Positions 52,419 to 60,852 of a stretch of 64,000 nt of DNA are shown here, piece by piece (position 1 is the stretch's first letter; every line of letters begins with the position of its first letter). Origin of the DNA: Pseudomonas viridiflava (GTDB lineage Bacteria; Pseudomonadota; Gammaproteobacteria; Pseudomonadales; Pseudomonadaceae); the NCBI RefSeq assembly GCF_900590885.1, contig NZ_UUON01000001.1:186001-250000 (forward strand), read 5' to 3'. A program made the translations under genes and the position numbers. A model generated the notes under the pieces. The model made no database searches. It worked only from the letters and a program-made list of their open reading frames with translations, and was not told the DNA's origin.

Positions 52419-54161
52419 ATGTTGAATAAGAACAATAAGCTGCGACATAGCATTTCATTGGCTGCCGTACTGGCCCTCAGCGGTTTGAGCGCTTCGGCCT
52501 GGGCCGATGCGTATGAAGATGCCGCGAAAAAATGGATCGGCAGCGAATTCAAACCGTCCACGCTCACCGCCGAGCAGCAGCTTGAGGAACTCAAGTGGTT
52601 TATCAAGGCGTCGGAACCGTTCCGTGGGATGAAGATCAACGTGGTGTCGGAAACCCTCACCACCCACGAATACGAGTCCAAGGTGCTGGCCAAGGCCTTC
52701 AGTGAAATCACCGGGATCAAGCTGACCCACGACCTGTTGCAGGAAGGCGACGTTGTGGAAAAGCTGCAAACCCAGATGCAGTCCGACAAGAACATCTATG
52801 ACGGCTGGGTCAACGATTCCGACTTGATCGGTACGCACTTTCGCTATGGCAAGACCGAATCGATCACCGACTTGATGGCCAACGAAGGCAAGAACTTCAC
52901 CTCGCCAACCCTGGATATCAAGGACTTTATCGGTATCTCCTTCACCACCGCGCCGGACGGCAAGATCTACCAGTTGCCCGACCAGCAGTTCGCCAACCTC
53001 TACTGGTTCCGCGCCGACTGGTTCGAGCGTCCGGAGCTGAAAGCCAAGTTCAAGGAGAAATACGGCTATGAACTCGGCGTGCCGGTGAACTGGTCGGCCT
53101 ATGAGGACATTGCCAAATTCTTCAGCGAAGACGTCAAGGAAATCGACGGCAAGCGCATCTACGGGCACATGGACTACGGCAAAAAAGACCCGTCCCTGGG
53201 CTGGCGCTTCACCGATGCCTGGTTCTCCATGGCCGGTGGTGGCGACAAGGGCCTGCCCAACGGCTTGCCGGTGGACGAGTGGGGCATTCGCGTGGAGGAC
53301 TGCCACCCGGTGGGCTCCAGTGTTACCCGTGGCGGCGACACCAACGGCCCGGCCGCTGTATTTGCCACGCAGAAATACGTCGACTGGATGAAAGCCTACG
53401 CGCCTCCGGAAGCGGCGGGCATGACCTTCTCCGAATCCGGCCCGGTGCCGTCCCAAGGCAATATTGCGCAGCAGATCTTCTGGTACACCGCGTTTACCGC
53501 CGACATGGTCAAACCGGGCCTGCCGGTAGTGAATGCCGACGGCACGCCGAAATGGCGCATGGCGCCGTCGCCTGTCGGACCTTACTGGGAAAAGGGCATG
53601 AAGAAGGGCTATCAGGACGTAGGCTCCTGGACCTTCCTCAAGTCCACGCCGGAGAAACAGAAACTCGCGGCCTGGCTGTACGCGCAGTTCGTGACCTCGA
53701 AAACCGTGTCGCTGAAGAAAACCATCGTCGGCCTGACGCCAATTCGTGAGTCGGACATCAACTCACAGGCCATGACCGACATGGCGCCCAAACTCGGTGG
53801 CCTGGTGGAGTTCTACCGCAGCCCGGCGCGCACCGAATGGTCGCCGACCGGCACCAACGTGCCGGACTACCCGCGCCTGGCGCAACTGTGGTGGAGCAAC
53901 ATCGCCGCCGCCGCCAGCGGCGAGAAAACCCCGCAACAGGCCCTCGACAACCTGGCCAAGGAGCAGGACGCGATCATGACGCGCCTGGAACGCTCCAAGG
54001 TGCAACCGGTATGCGGCCCGAAAATGAACCCCGAGCGTGACGCGCAATACTGGTTCGACCAGCCGGGCGCGCCGAAACCGAAACTGGCGAACGAGAAGCC
54101 GAAGGGCGAAACCGTGAACTATAACGACCTGCTCAAGCAGTGGGAGGCGGCGCGTAAGTAA
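52419..54161 (+). CDS. glpV: Periplasmic solute-binding protein (GlpV-like)
   Basis: 580 residues, longer than most family 1 binding proteins but normal for GlpV-like proteins. Signal peptide 1-30 (ISLAAVLALSGLSASAWA). The mature start AYEDAAKKWIGSEFKPSTLT, and RGMKINVVSETLTTHEYESK, are typical of this group. AGGAGG lies seven bases before the ATG. It should deliver glycerol or a related polyol to the permease. It is the last gene of the operon, ended by a REP hairpin. No glpK or glpD is nearby. Confidence 0.9.
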   Translation: MLNKNNKLRHSISLAAVLALSGLSASAWADAYEDAAKKWIGSEFKPSTLTAEQQLEELKWFIKASEPFRGMKINVVSETLTTHEYESKVLAKAFSEITGIKLTHDLLQEGDVVEKLQTQMQSDKNIYDGWVNDSDLIGTHFRYGKTESITDLMANEGKNFTSPTLDIKDFIGISFTTAPDGKIYQLPDQQFANLYWFRADWFERPELKAKFKEKYGYELGVPVNWSAYEDIAKFFSEDVKEIDGKRIYGHMDYGKKDPSLGWRFTDAWFSMAGGGDKGLPNGLPVDEWGIRVEDCHPVGSSVTRGGDTNGPAAVFATQKYVDWMKAYAPPEAAGMTFSESGPVPSQGNIAQQIFWYTAFTADMVKPGLPVVNADGTPKWRMAPSPVGPYWEKGMKKGYQDVGSWTFLKSTPEKQKLAAWLYAQFVTSKTVSLKKTIVGLTPIRESDINSQAMTDMAPKLGGLVEFYRSPARTEWSPTGTNVPDYPRLAQLWWSNIAAAASGEKTPQQALDNLAKEQDAIMTRLERSKVQPVCGPKMNPERDAQYWFDQPGAPKPKLANEKPKGETVNYNDLLKQWEAARK

Positions 54162-54178
54162 TCGCACCCGGTAGAAAC

Positions 54179-54206
54179 TGTGGGAGGGGGGGAAGCCCCT
54201 CCCACA
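54179..54206. repeat. Single REP element
   Basis: TGTGGGAGGGG pairs with CCCCTCCCACA around GGGAAG. It follows the binding-protein gene by 18 bases and may stabilise or end the transcript. Confidence 0.8.
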
Positions 54207-54228
54207 TTGCTGTGGCTATATCCGGAAT

Positions 54229-55131
54229 TTATCCGGCGAGTCCTTTGCTCTGCGCGAGAATCCGCGCGGTATCGCGGGCCGGCGGCAATCCGAACACCCG
54301 CGCATAATCGCGGCTGAACTGGGTCGCGCTTTCATACCCTACCTCAAACGCCGCACTGGTCACGCTGCTCGCGCTGGCCACCATCAACGTGCGCGCCTGT
54401 AGCAAACGCACGCGCTTCTGATACTGCAACGGGCTCAGGTTGGTCACCGCCTTGAAGTGCCGGTGAAACGCCGAAACACTCATCGCCGCCTTCTGGGCCA
54501 ATGCATCCACGCGGATCGGCTGGGCAAAGTCGCGGCGAATCCACTGGATGGCCTGGCTCACGCGCGCCATGGCAGTGTCCGGTGCGGCAATCTCGCGCAA
54601 CATCCAGCCGTGCGGGCCTTGCAGCACGTGGTAGAGGATTTCCCGTTCATAGGCCGGCGCCAGCGCGGCAATCGCCACCGGGTCTCCGATCAGGCGCAGC
54701 ATGCGCACCCAGGCATCCATCAAGGCCGGCGTTACCGCCGCCACTGAAAACCCGGCTTCCTGCTCGCACCGTCCATTGGGCGCGGGCAAGTCATTGAGCA
54801 GGGTGGTCAGCACCGTCGGGTCCAGGGTCAGGCTGACCGCCAGGTACGGCTCGTCCGTGCTCGCCGGGTTCACCACGCCCACGGCGGGCAACTCGATGGA
54901 CATCACAAAATACGTCGCCGGGTCGTAGTGCAATGTGCGGTCGCCCACGGTCAGCGATTTGCTGCCCTGCAGGATCAGGTTGATCATCGGGTCGTACACG
55001 GCCGCGAGCAGATGCTCGGGAATCTTCCCCTGGACCATCGCCACGCGCGGGATGCCGGTCTCGGTGCGGCGGTTTTCGGCCTTGGCGGCCAAGGCGCGCA
55101 GTTCGATCAATTGAGTATTCATGGCGGCCAT
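54229..55131 (-). CDS. AraC-family regulator
   Basis: 300 residues. Residues 20-180 are an AraC_N ligand domain (ILQGSKSLTVGDRTLHYDPA), and 195-290 the double HTH (VDALAQKAAMSVSAFHRHFK, then AFEVGYESATQFSRDYARVF). AGGAAGG precedes the ATG at 55131. It is divergent from the short-chain dehydrogenase gene, which is its likely target, with 129 bases between. A truncated paralogue lies at 57412-57759. AraC_N proteins of this type often control oxidoreductase genes. Confidence 0.9.
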   Translation of the reverse strand: MAAMNTQLIELRALAAKAENRRTETGIPRVAMVQGKIPEHLLAAVYDPMINLILQGSKSLTVGDRTLHYDPATYFVMSIELPAVGVVNPASTDEPYLAVSLTLDPTVLTTLLNDLPAPNGRCEQEAGFSVAAVTPALMDAWVRMLRLIGDPVAIAALAPAYEREILYHVLQGPHGWMLREIAAPDTAMARVSQAIQWIRRDFAQPIRVDALAQKAAMSVSAFHRHFKAVTNLSPLQYQKRVRLLQARTLMVASASSVTSAAFEVGYESATQFSRDYARVFGLPPARDTARILAQSKGLAG

Positions 55132-55260
55132 GCTGTGCCTTCCTGCGAACCCAGCGCAAGCAAAAAGCAGAAACAGGCAGGATTGCAGTAGGAACGGCTG
55201 CGTGGCCGGGTAGGGCGATGGCTACTGTAGCCACTCAACTTTTCAGCAGTGGAGCAGGCC

Positions 55261-56004
55261 ATGAGCGTTATCGTGATCACCGGAGGCAGCCGCGGCATCG
55301 GCGCCAGTACCGCCGAGTTGTGTGCTCGCCAGGGGCATGGCGTGATTCTGACCTACAACCGCAACCTCGACGCCGCACAGGCGGTGGTCCAGCAGATCGA
55401 AGCCGCTGGCGGCAAGGCCGTCGCACTGCAACTGGATGTGGCTGCGGTCAGCAGCTTTACCGCGTTTCGCGACACTGTGCTGCAAACCCTGCGCTCCACC
55501 TGGGGCGTAGAGACCTTGAGCGGCCTGGTCAACAACGCTGGCTACGGGTTGTTCAACCCGCTGGAATCGGTGACCGAAGCGCAATTCGACGGCCTGTTCA
55601 ACGTGCACCTCAAGGGCCCGTTTTTCCTCACCCAAACCCTGTTGCCACTGTTGGAGGAGCACGCCAGCATCGTCAACCTCAGCAGCGCCACCACCCGCGT
55701 GGCGACGGCAGGCGTGGCGCCCTATGCGGCCTTCAAGGGCGGGTTCGACGTGCTCACCCGCTACATGGCCAAGGAGTTCGGCGAACGGCGTATCCGCGCC
55801 AACGCGGTGTCCCCCGGTGCGATCCGTACCGAACTGGGCGGCGGCCTGAACGATGAGTTCGAAGCCTTGCTGGCCGGGCAAACCGCCCTCGGTCGCGTAG
55901 GCGAACCGCACGACGTGGCGCGGGTAATTGCCATGCTGCTGTCGGACGACGGCCGCTGGATCAATGCGCAAACCCTTGAAGTCGCCGGCGGCTACCTTAT
56001 CTGA
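55261..56004 (+). CDS. Short-chain dehydrogenase/reductase (SDR)
   Basis: 247 residues from ATG 55261. Rossmann motif TGGSRGIGAS, NNAG at about residue 90, catalytic Ser in IVNLSSATT and YxxxK in PYAAFKGG. The C-terminal segment RVGEPHDVARVIAMLLSDDG is normal for classical SDRs. It uses NAD(P)H on a small carbonyl or hydroxyl substrate that cannot be named. It is divergent from the AraC regulator and followed by VOC and reductase genes with close spacing. Confidence 0.9.
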   Translation: MSVIVITGGSRGIGASTAELCARQGHGVILTYNRNLDAAQAVVQQIEAAGGKAVALQLDVAAVSSFTAFRDTVLQTLRSTWGVETLSGLVNNAGYGLFNPLESVTEAQFDGLFNVHLKGPFFLTQTLLPLLEEHASIVNLSSATTRVATAGVAPYAAFKGGFDVLTRYMAKEFGERRIRANAVSPGAIRTELGGGLNDEFEALLAGQTALGRVGEPHDVARVIAMLLSDDGRWINAQTLEVAGGYLI

Positions 56005-56020
56005 ATCGCGAGGCCCTACC

Positions 56021-56422
56021 GTGCTCGATCACCTGTTTCTCTCGGTCAGCGACATTGCGCGCTCCGTCCGCTTCTACGACGCCACGCTGACGCCATTGGG
56101 CATCACCGCACGGCTCGATTACGCCGGCAAGGACGGCCCACCCGGCCACCCGGACCTGAAAGGCTTTGGCGCCCACGGGCGCATGTTCTTCTGGCTGCGC
56201 GAAGGCGTGGTGCAAGGGCAGGCGGTGCATGTGGGCTTTGTCGCCAACAGTCGTTTGGAGGTCGAAAAGGCCTACGCCGCCGCGCTGGAAAACGGCGCCA
56301 CCGACAACGGCGCACCCGGCGCACGCCTGCATTACGACCCCAACTACTACGCGGCCAACGTCCTTGACCCGGACGGCTACAGCCTCGAATTCGTCTACAA
56401 GAACTGGCAGCACACCCCATGA
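56021..56422 (+). CDS. VOC-family (glyoxalase-like) protein
   Basis: 133 residues from GTG 56021 with GAGG eight bases upstream. It is a single betaalphabeta-betabeta unit with DHLFLSVSDIARSVRFYDAT and the C-terminal DPDGYSLEFVYKNW. His and Glu residues at the family metal positions are present (His3 region and Glu near the end). Members include glyoxalase I, bleomycin-resistance and dioxygenase types, so the substrate is unknown. Its stop overlaps the next start (ATGA). Confidence 0.82.
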   Translation: MLDHLFLSVSDIARSVRFYDATLTPLGITARLDYAGKDGPPGHPDLKGFGAHGRMFFWLREGVVQGQAVHVGFVANSRLEVEKAYAAALENGATDNGAPGARLHYDPNYYAANVLDPDGYSLEFVYKNWQHTP

Positions 56423-57387
56423 AAACACTGATGATCTACGGCGCCACCGGCTACACCGGGCGCATGGCGGCGGTACACGCAAAAACACTCGGCCTGGACC
56501 TGGTGATCGCTGGCCGCAATGCCACGCGCCTGGCGGCTCTCGCCACGGAACTGAACGCGGCATACCGCGTATTCACCGCGGACGCCCAAGCGGCCAGCCA
56601 CCTGGCGGATATCGACGTGTTGCTCAACTTTGCCGGCCCGTTTGCCCAGACTGCCGAGCCTTTGATGCGCGCCTGCATCGCCAGCGGCACCGATTATTTG
56701 GACATCACCGCCGAAATCAAGGTGTACCGCCTGGCCGAGCAGCTCGGCGCCGAGGCAGCGGTGATGCTGCTGCCCGGCGTCGGCTGGGACGTGGTGCCCA
56801 CCGACTGCCTGGTGATGCACGTCGCCCGCCGCGTGCAGCAGCCACGCTCGGTGAAAATCGCCTTGCAGGTGCCGGGCGCGATGTCCCGCGGCTCGGCCAT
56901 GAGTGTCGGCGAAATCATCGGCGCCGGCGTGATGGCGCGCATCGACGGCGAGCTGGTCGCCACCCCGGACGCGCAACCGCAACACCTGGACTTCGGCGAC
57001 GGCGCGGTGCTGTGTGCGCCGTTGTCCTTCGGCGACCTGGTCACCGCGTGGCATTCCAGCGGCATCCCGGATATCGCCATGTTCGTGCACATCAGCGGCG
57101 AAGCCTTCCCCGAAGGCGACCTTTCATTACTGCCCGACGGCCCCAGTCAGGCCCAGCGTGACGCCCATCCCGCCCGCGCCGTGGCTGAAGTTACCGGCGC
57201 AGACGGCACGCTCGCGCGCTCAGTGATCGAAACCGTAAATGGCTATAGCTTCACCCCGATTGCCGCCGTGGAAGCCGCGCGTCGTGTGCTCGGCGGCGAA
57301 CGCCGGCCCGGCTTTGAAACCCCGGCCAAGCTGTTCGGCGTGGGGTTTGCCCAGACGATTGCCGGCACGCGAATCATTGATTTTTAA
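56419..57387 (+). CDS. Saccharopine dehydrogenase-like reductase
   Basis: 322 residues. The N-terminal Rossmann fold is YGATGYTGRMAAVHAKTLGL, followed by IAGRNATRLAALA and VLLNFAGPFAQTAEPLM, which matches the Sacchrp_dh_NADP domain. The C-terminal part is the substrate-binding fold of this group, which includes trans-acting enoyl reductases as well as lysine-pathway enzymes. The precise reaction is not known. It is co-transcribed with the SDR and VOC genes and ends 24 bases before the araC remnant. Confidence 0.8.
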   Translation: MKTLMIYGATGYTGRMAAVHAKTLGLDLVIAGRNATRLAALATELNAAYRVFTADAQAASHLADIDVLLNFAGPFAQTAEPLMRACIASGTDYLDITAEIKVYRLAEQLGAEAAVMLLPGVGWDVVPTDCLVMHVARRVQQPRSVKIALQVPGAMSRGSAMSVGEIIGAGVMARIDGELVATPDAQPQHLDFGDGAVLCAPLSFGDLVTAWHSSGIPDIAMFVHISGEAFPEGDLSLLPDGPSQAQRDAHPARAVAEVTGADGTLARSVIETVNGYSFTPIAAVEAARRVLGGERRPGFETPAKLFGVGFAQTIAGTRIIDF

Positions 57388-57411
57388 CCCTTGGGAGCAA
57401 CGGCCCGGTCG

Positions 57412-57759
57412 TCAGGCCGGAACCTTGAACCGTGCCATGTCCTTCACCGGCGGCAGGCCGAACAGCCGCGCGTATTCTCGGCTGAACTGCGAAGCACTTT
57501 CATAGCCCACGCTGAAGGCCACCGAGGCCGCGTCCAGGGTGTCGAACAGCAGCAACCAGCGCGCCCGCAACAGGCGCAGGCGCTTCTGGTACTGGATGGG
57601 CGTCATCGCGGTGATGGCTTTGAAATGCCGGTAGAACGCCGCCACGCTCATGTCGGTCATGGCCGCCAGCGGTTCCACGCGAAACGGTTCGGTGTAGTGC
57701 TGGCGAATCCACTCGGTGGCACGGCGGATCTGCGTCAGGCGCCCGTCGGGTCGGGCCAT
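57412..57759 (-). pseudogene. Truncated AraC-family regulator (C-terminal HTH only)
   Basis: The frame encodes only the double HTH (RATEWIRQHYTEPFRVEPLA, then VAAFYRHFKAITAMTPIQYQ and SASQFSREYARLFGLPPVKD). It is a paralogue of the protein at 54229. The ligand domain is missing and homology stops at about 57757, exactly where a truncated SDR begins on the other strand. An in-frame ATG at 57759 exists but no ribosome site is obvious, so it is probably not made. This is one half of a deletion scar. Confidence 0.8.
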
Positions 57760-58104
57760 GTCCACCTCAGTTCGATCCTGAGTACCGACCCCTACCTGGC
57801 GTCCAGTATCTACTCGGCCACCAAGGGCGCGGTGGACACCTTGACCTTCGCCTTGGCCCGTGAACTGGGCGGGCGGGGGATTCGGTTCAACTCGATCTTG
57901 CCGGGCCACACCAACACGCCGGCGACCGATGGCAACTTTGCCGGCGAATTCGGCCAGTCACTGATCGCCGGTACGCCGCTGGGGCGCTTTGGCGAGCCCG
58001 AGGATATCGCGCCGCTGGCGGTCTTCCTGGCGTCCGAAGACGCCCATTGGGTCACCGGGGAATCGATTCGGGCTTCTGGTGGTGTGCGGGGTGTGGGCTA
58101 CTGA
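57757..58104 (+). pseudogene. Truncated SDR (C-terminal half)
   Basis: The frame reads HVHLSSILSTDPYLASSIYS followed by ATKGAVDTLTFALARELGGR and a normal SDR C-terminus (RFGEPEDIAPLAVFLASEDA). The catalytic Ser and YxxxK (YSATK) remain, but the cofactor-binding Rossmann half (about 130 residues) is gone, so it cannot be active. With the preceding fragment it shows that a divergent araC-SDR pair lost both 5' ends and the shared promoter in one deletion. Confidence 0.82.
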
Positions 58105-58111
58105 TGGCTGA

Positions 58112-58540
58112 TCACGCCGCCTGCGGCTGCAGCAGCAACTCACCGTCCATATCCTTGACCAACCCGCTGGCCAGAAACAGCGGTGCCAGGCGTTTGTGCA
58201 GTTGCGGCTCGATAAACTCCTTCACCGTTTCCAGTGCCAGCACACCGCTCAGCGGCAGTTCGGCCTTGGTGTACGACAACCACGCCTTCTTCAATGCCAT
58301 CAACACATCGCTGCCCGCCGTGGTGGCGAAGCGGCGGTGGGTGGGTTTGCCGTCGAAGGTGAAGCTGTGCTGGAACTCATAGCCGGTTTCGTCGCCGCCG
58401 CTGGCAGTGCAGCGGATGCAGGTGCAAGGGCCGTCGCCGAAGGCGCTGCGCAGGTAGGTGTTGAAGTCCACCACGGGTTTGAGTGACAGGCGCTTATCCA
58501 CCTCGAACAGGTCCCCGGTCATTTTGTCGTCAGTGTTCAA
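58112..58540 (-). CDS. Hypothetical protein, about 142 residues
   Basis: The likely start is TTG 58540 with GAGG nine bases upstream (NTDDKMTGDLFEVDKRLSLK); GTG 58585 and ATG 58522 are alternatives. The product is soluble, contains a CTCIRC cysteine pair near residue 39 and GYEFQHSFTFDGKPTHRRFA, and ends in helices. I do not recognise a family. The two close Cys could bind metal or form a disulfide. It reads convergently with the SDR remnant, with seven bases between, so the deletion did not touch it. Confidence 0.6.
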   Translation of the reverse strand: MNTDDKMTGDLFEVDKRLSLKPVVDFNTYLRSAFGDGPCTCIRCTASGGDETGYEFQHSFTFDGKPTHRRFATTAGSDVLMALKKAWLSYTKAELPLSGVLALETVKEFIEPQLHKRLAPLFLASGLVKDMDGELLLQPQAA

Positions 58541-58705
58541 CGTCCATTTCCTCGCAGTGTGTGGCAGTTTTTCAAAGCGCGGCACGATACCAGCCGCGCG
58601 CCGGTTTGGGGATTATTTGCATAACAATAGATCCCGATATTCTTTTGCTGTCTTAAAAACCGCCGCTACGCTCCATCACCTTCCCGAAAACGCGGCAGAT
58701 CCCCC

Positions 58706-59707
58706 ATGACTTTCAAGCGTTCCTCACTCACTCTGCTGGCCGCCGCCAGTGCCTTGCTCAGCCTGGGCGCCCAGGCCGAAGGCAAGATCAGCATCGCCCA
58801 ACAATTCGGCATCGGCTACCTGATTCTCGATGTGGTGCGCGACCAGCACCTGATCGAAAAACATGGCAAGGAACAGGGCCTGGATATCCAGGTGGAATGG
58901 AACAGCATTTCCGGCGCCACCGCCATGAACGAATCGTTGCTGGCCGGCGCCCTGGATGTGGTCTCGGCCGGTGTGCCGCCGATGCTGACCCTGTGGGACC
59001 GTACCAAGGGCAAGCAGAACGTCAAGGCCATCGCCTCCCTCGGCTCGATGCCCAACTACCTGCTGACCAACAACCCCAAGGTCAAGACCTTGCAGGACTT
59101 CACCGAGAAAGACCGCATCGCCGTGCCGGCGGCGGGTGTGGGCTTCCAGTCGCGTACCCTGCAGATCGAAACCGCCAAGCAGTTCGGTGATGCCAACTAC
59201 AAGAAGTTTGATGATATCTCCATCAGCCTGGCCCACCCCGACGCTACGGCGGCGCTGATTGCCGGCGGTTCGGAGATCAACGCGCACTTTTCCAGCCCGC
59301 CATTCCAGTACCAGGAGCTGTTGAATCCTAACGTGCACAAGGTGCTCAGTTCCTATGACATCCTCGGCGGGCAGGCGACCTTCAACGTGCTGTACACCAC
59401 GCAGAAATTCCACGACGAAAACCCCAAGACCTACAAGGCGTTCTATGACGCCCTGGCTGAGGCCGAGAAGATCATCAAGGCCGACAAGCCCGCAGCGGCC
59501 AAGGCGTATATCCGCGTAGAACAGTCGAAGTTGCCGTTGGACCTGGTGGAAAAAATCGTCCAGGACCCGGAAATCGACTTCACCATCGTGCCGCAGCGTA
59601 CCTTTATCTACGCCGAGAAATTGCAGCAACTGGGCGTGCTGAAAAACAAGGCGGCGAGCTGGAAGGACTACTTCTTTGAAGAGGCCCATGCGGGCAACGG
59701 CAGCTAA
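58706..59707 (+). CDS. NMT1/SsuA-type periplasmic binding protein (orphan)
   Basis: 333 residues. Signal peptide 1-24 (LTLLAAASALLSLGAQA). The mature part (ISIAQQFGIGYLILDVVRDQ, then NESLLAGALDVVSAGVPPML and DRIAVPAAGVGFQSRTLQIE) is typical of the NMT1/sulfonate/nitrate/taurine binding group. No ATPase or permease of the matching kind is adjacent; the liv operon 1.1 kb downstream belongs to another ABC class. It may feed a transporter elsewhere. The ribosome site is weak. A REP hairpin follows. Confidence 0.82.
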   Translation: MTFKRSSLTLLAAASALLSLGAQAEGKISIAQQFGIGYLILDVVRDQHLIEKHGKEQGLDIQVEWNSISGATAMNESLLAGALDVVSAGVPPMLTLWDRTKGKQNVKAIASLGSMPNYLLTNNPKVKTLQDFTEKDRIAVPAAGVGFQSRTLQIETAKQFGDANYKKFDDISISLAHPDATAALIAGGSEINAHFSSPPFQYQELLNPNVHKVLSSYDILGGQATFNVLYTTQKFHDENPKTYKAFYDALAEAEKIIKADKPAAAKAYIRVEQSKLPLDLVEKIVQDPEIDFTIVPQRTFIYAEKLQQLGVLKNKAASWKDYFFEEAHAGNGS

Positions 59708-59723
59708 CCTGCAAACCAAAATC

Positions 59724-59757
59724 AAATGTGGGAGGGGGCAAGCCCCCTCCCACATTT
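59724..59757. repeat. Single REP element
   Basis: AAATGTGGGAGGGGGC pairs with GCCCCCTCCCACATTT around AA. It follows the orphan binding-protein gene by 16 bases and may serve as its terminator. Confidence 0.82.
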
Positions 59758-59792
59758 TGATCTCCATAATTATTGAGATTTACTGTGGACTT

Positions 59793-60689
59793 TCACCCCT
59801 CGATCAAACTGCGCTTGATCCAGTCATACAAGTCATTTCCCTCGCTCGACAATTCACTGTTGGCCCGCCGGCACAGGTAGTACTGGCGGCCATCATTGAC
59901 CTGCAGATCAAACAGCTTCACCAACTCGCCACTGGCCACATGCGGCGCTACCAGCGGCTCGCGCAGCAAGGCGCAGCCCAGGCCGGTGAGGGTGGCGGTG
60001 AGCGCCAGTTGGCCATCTTCCAGCAGCAAACCATTCAGCGCCGTGGCGTCGACTTCGGCGGCCTCGAACCATTGGCCCCAGGTGCCGCGTTCCTCGTCGT
60101 GCAGCAGCGGCAGTTCGCTTAGCGCCTGGGGCGTGTCGATGGGCCCGTGTTGCGCCAGGAACGCGCGGCTGCAGTAGGGCGTTACCGCGCCGCAAATCAG
60201 CGGCTCGCTGTGATAACCCGGCCAGTGCCCGGTGCCGAAGCGGATCGACAGGTCGGCCGCATCGCTGGGGTAGCTGCGGTGGTTGGCGTAGGTCACGTTG
60301 ATGTCCAGCGCCGGGTGGTCCTTCAGGAAATTCGCCAGGCGCGGGATAAACAGGTTGATGCCAAACAGCGGTATCAGGCTGATGGTGACCTGGCGCGTGG
60401 CGCTTTTCTCGCGCACATGTTCGGTGGCGCTGCGCAGCACGGCAAAGGCCGAGCGGATCGCGCGGTAGTACTCGCGGCCCTCGTCGGTGAGCACCAGGTT
60501 GCGGCCCTGGCGCAAGGTCAGTGGCTGCTGCAGAAAGTCTTCCAGCAAATGCAGTTGATGGCTGATGGCCGAGGCCGACACGTCCAGTTCACGCGCGGCG
60601 GCATTCACCCCGCCATGGCGTGCAAAGGCTTCGAAGGTGCGCACGGCACGCAGTGGCGGGTCATTGGCTAACTGTTCTGATTTATTCAT
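59793..60689 (-). CDS. LysR-family regulator (GcvA type)
   Basis: 298 residues from ATG 60689; a longer start at 60716 adds nine residues. HTH residues 15-75 (RTFEAFARHGGVNAAARELD, then VSASAISHQLHLLEDFL), and a substrate domain typical of GcvA-like LysR proteins (SLIPLFGINLFIPRLANFLK). It is divergent from livH, with a 163-base intergenic region that contains a perfect palindrome. It probably controls the liv operon in response to the transported solute. Confidence 0.88.
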   Translation of the reverse strand: MNKSEQLANDPPLRAVRTFEAFARHGGVNAAARELDVSASAISHQLHLLEDFLQQPLTLRQGRNLVLTDEGREYYRAIRSAFAVLRSATEHVREKSATRQVTISLIPLFGINLFIPRLANFLKDHPALDINVTYANHRSYPSDAADLSIRFGTGHWPGYHSEPLICGAVTPYCSRAFLAQHGPIDTPQALSELPLLHDEERGTWGQWFEAAEVDATALNGLLLEDGQLALTATLTGLGCALLREPLVAPHVASGELVKLFDLQVNDGRQYYLCRRANSELSSEGNDLYDWIKRSLIEG

Positions 60690-60735
60690 GTATTGAATTA
60701 AATACCAAGTCTCCATCCAGATAAAGAGCCATAAG

Positions 60736-60751
60736 TGCCGTAATTACGGCA
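60736..60751. promoter_or_regulatory. Palindrome in LysR/livH divergent promoter
   Basis: TGCCGTAATTACGGCA, perfect over 16 bases, is near the middle of the LysR-livH gap. Looser ATAA...TTAT pairs are around it. It is a likely operator; the strict T-N11-A form is not evident. Confidence 0.5.
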
Positions 60752-60852
60752 TAAATAGCCTGTTATCGGTTTGATCTAACCCTATAACTTTCTGATATTT
60801 GATAAAAACAGAATAGATGCTTAGTGTGCCGCCCCTGTACGCACTGAGGTTT

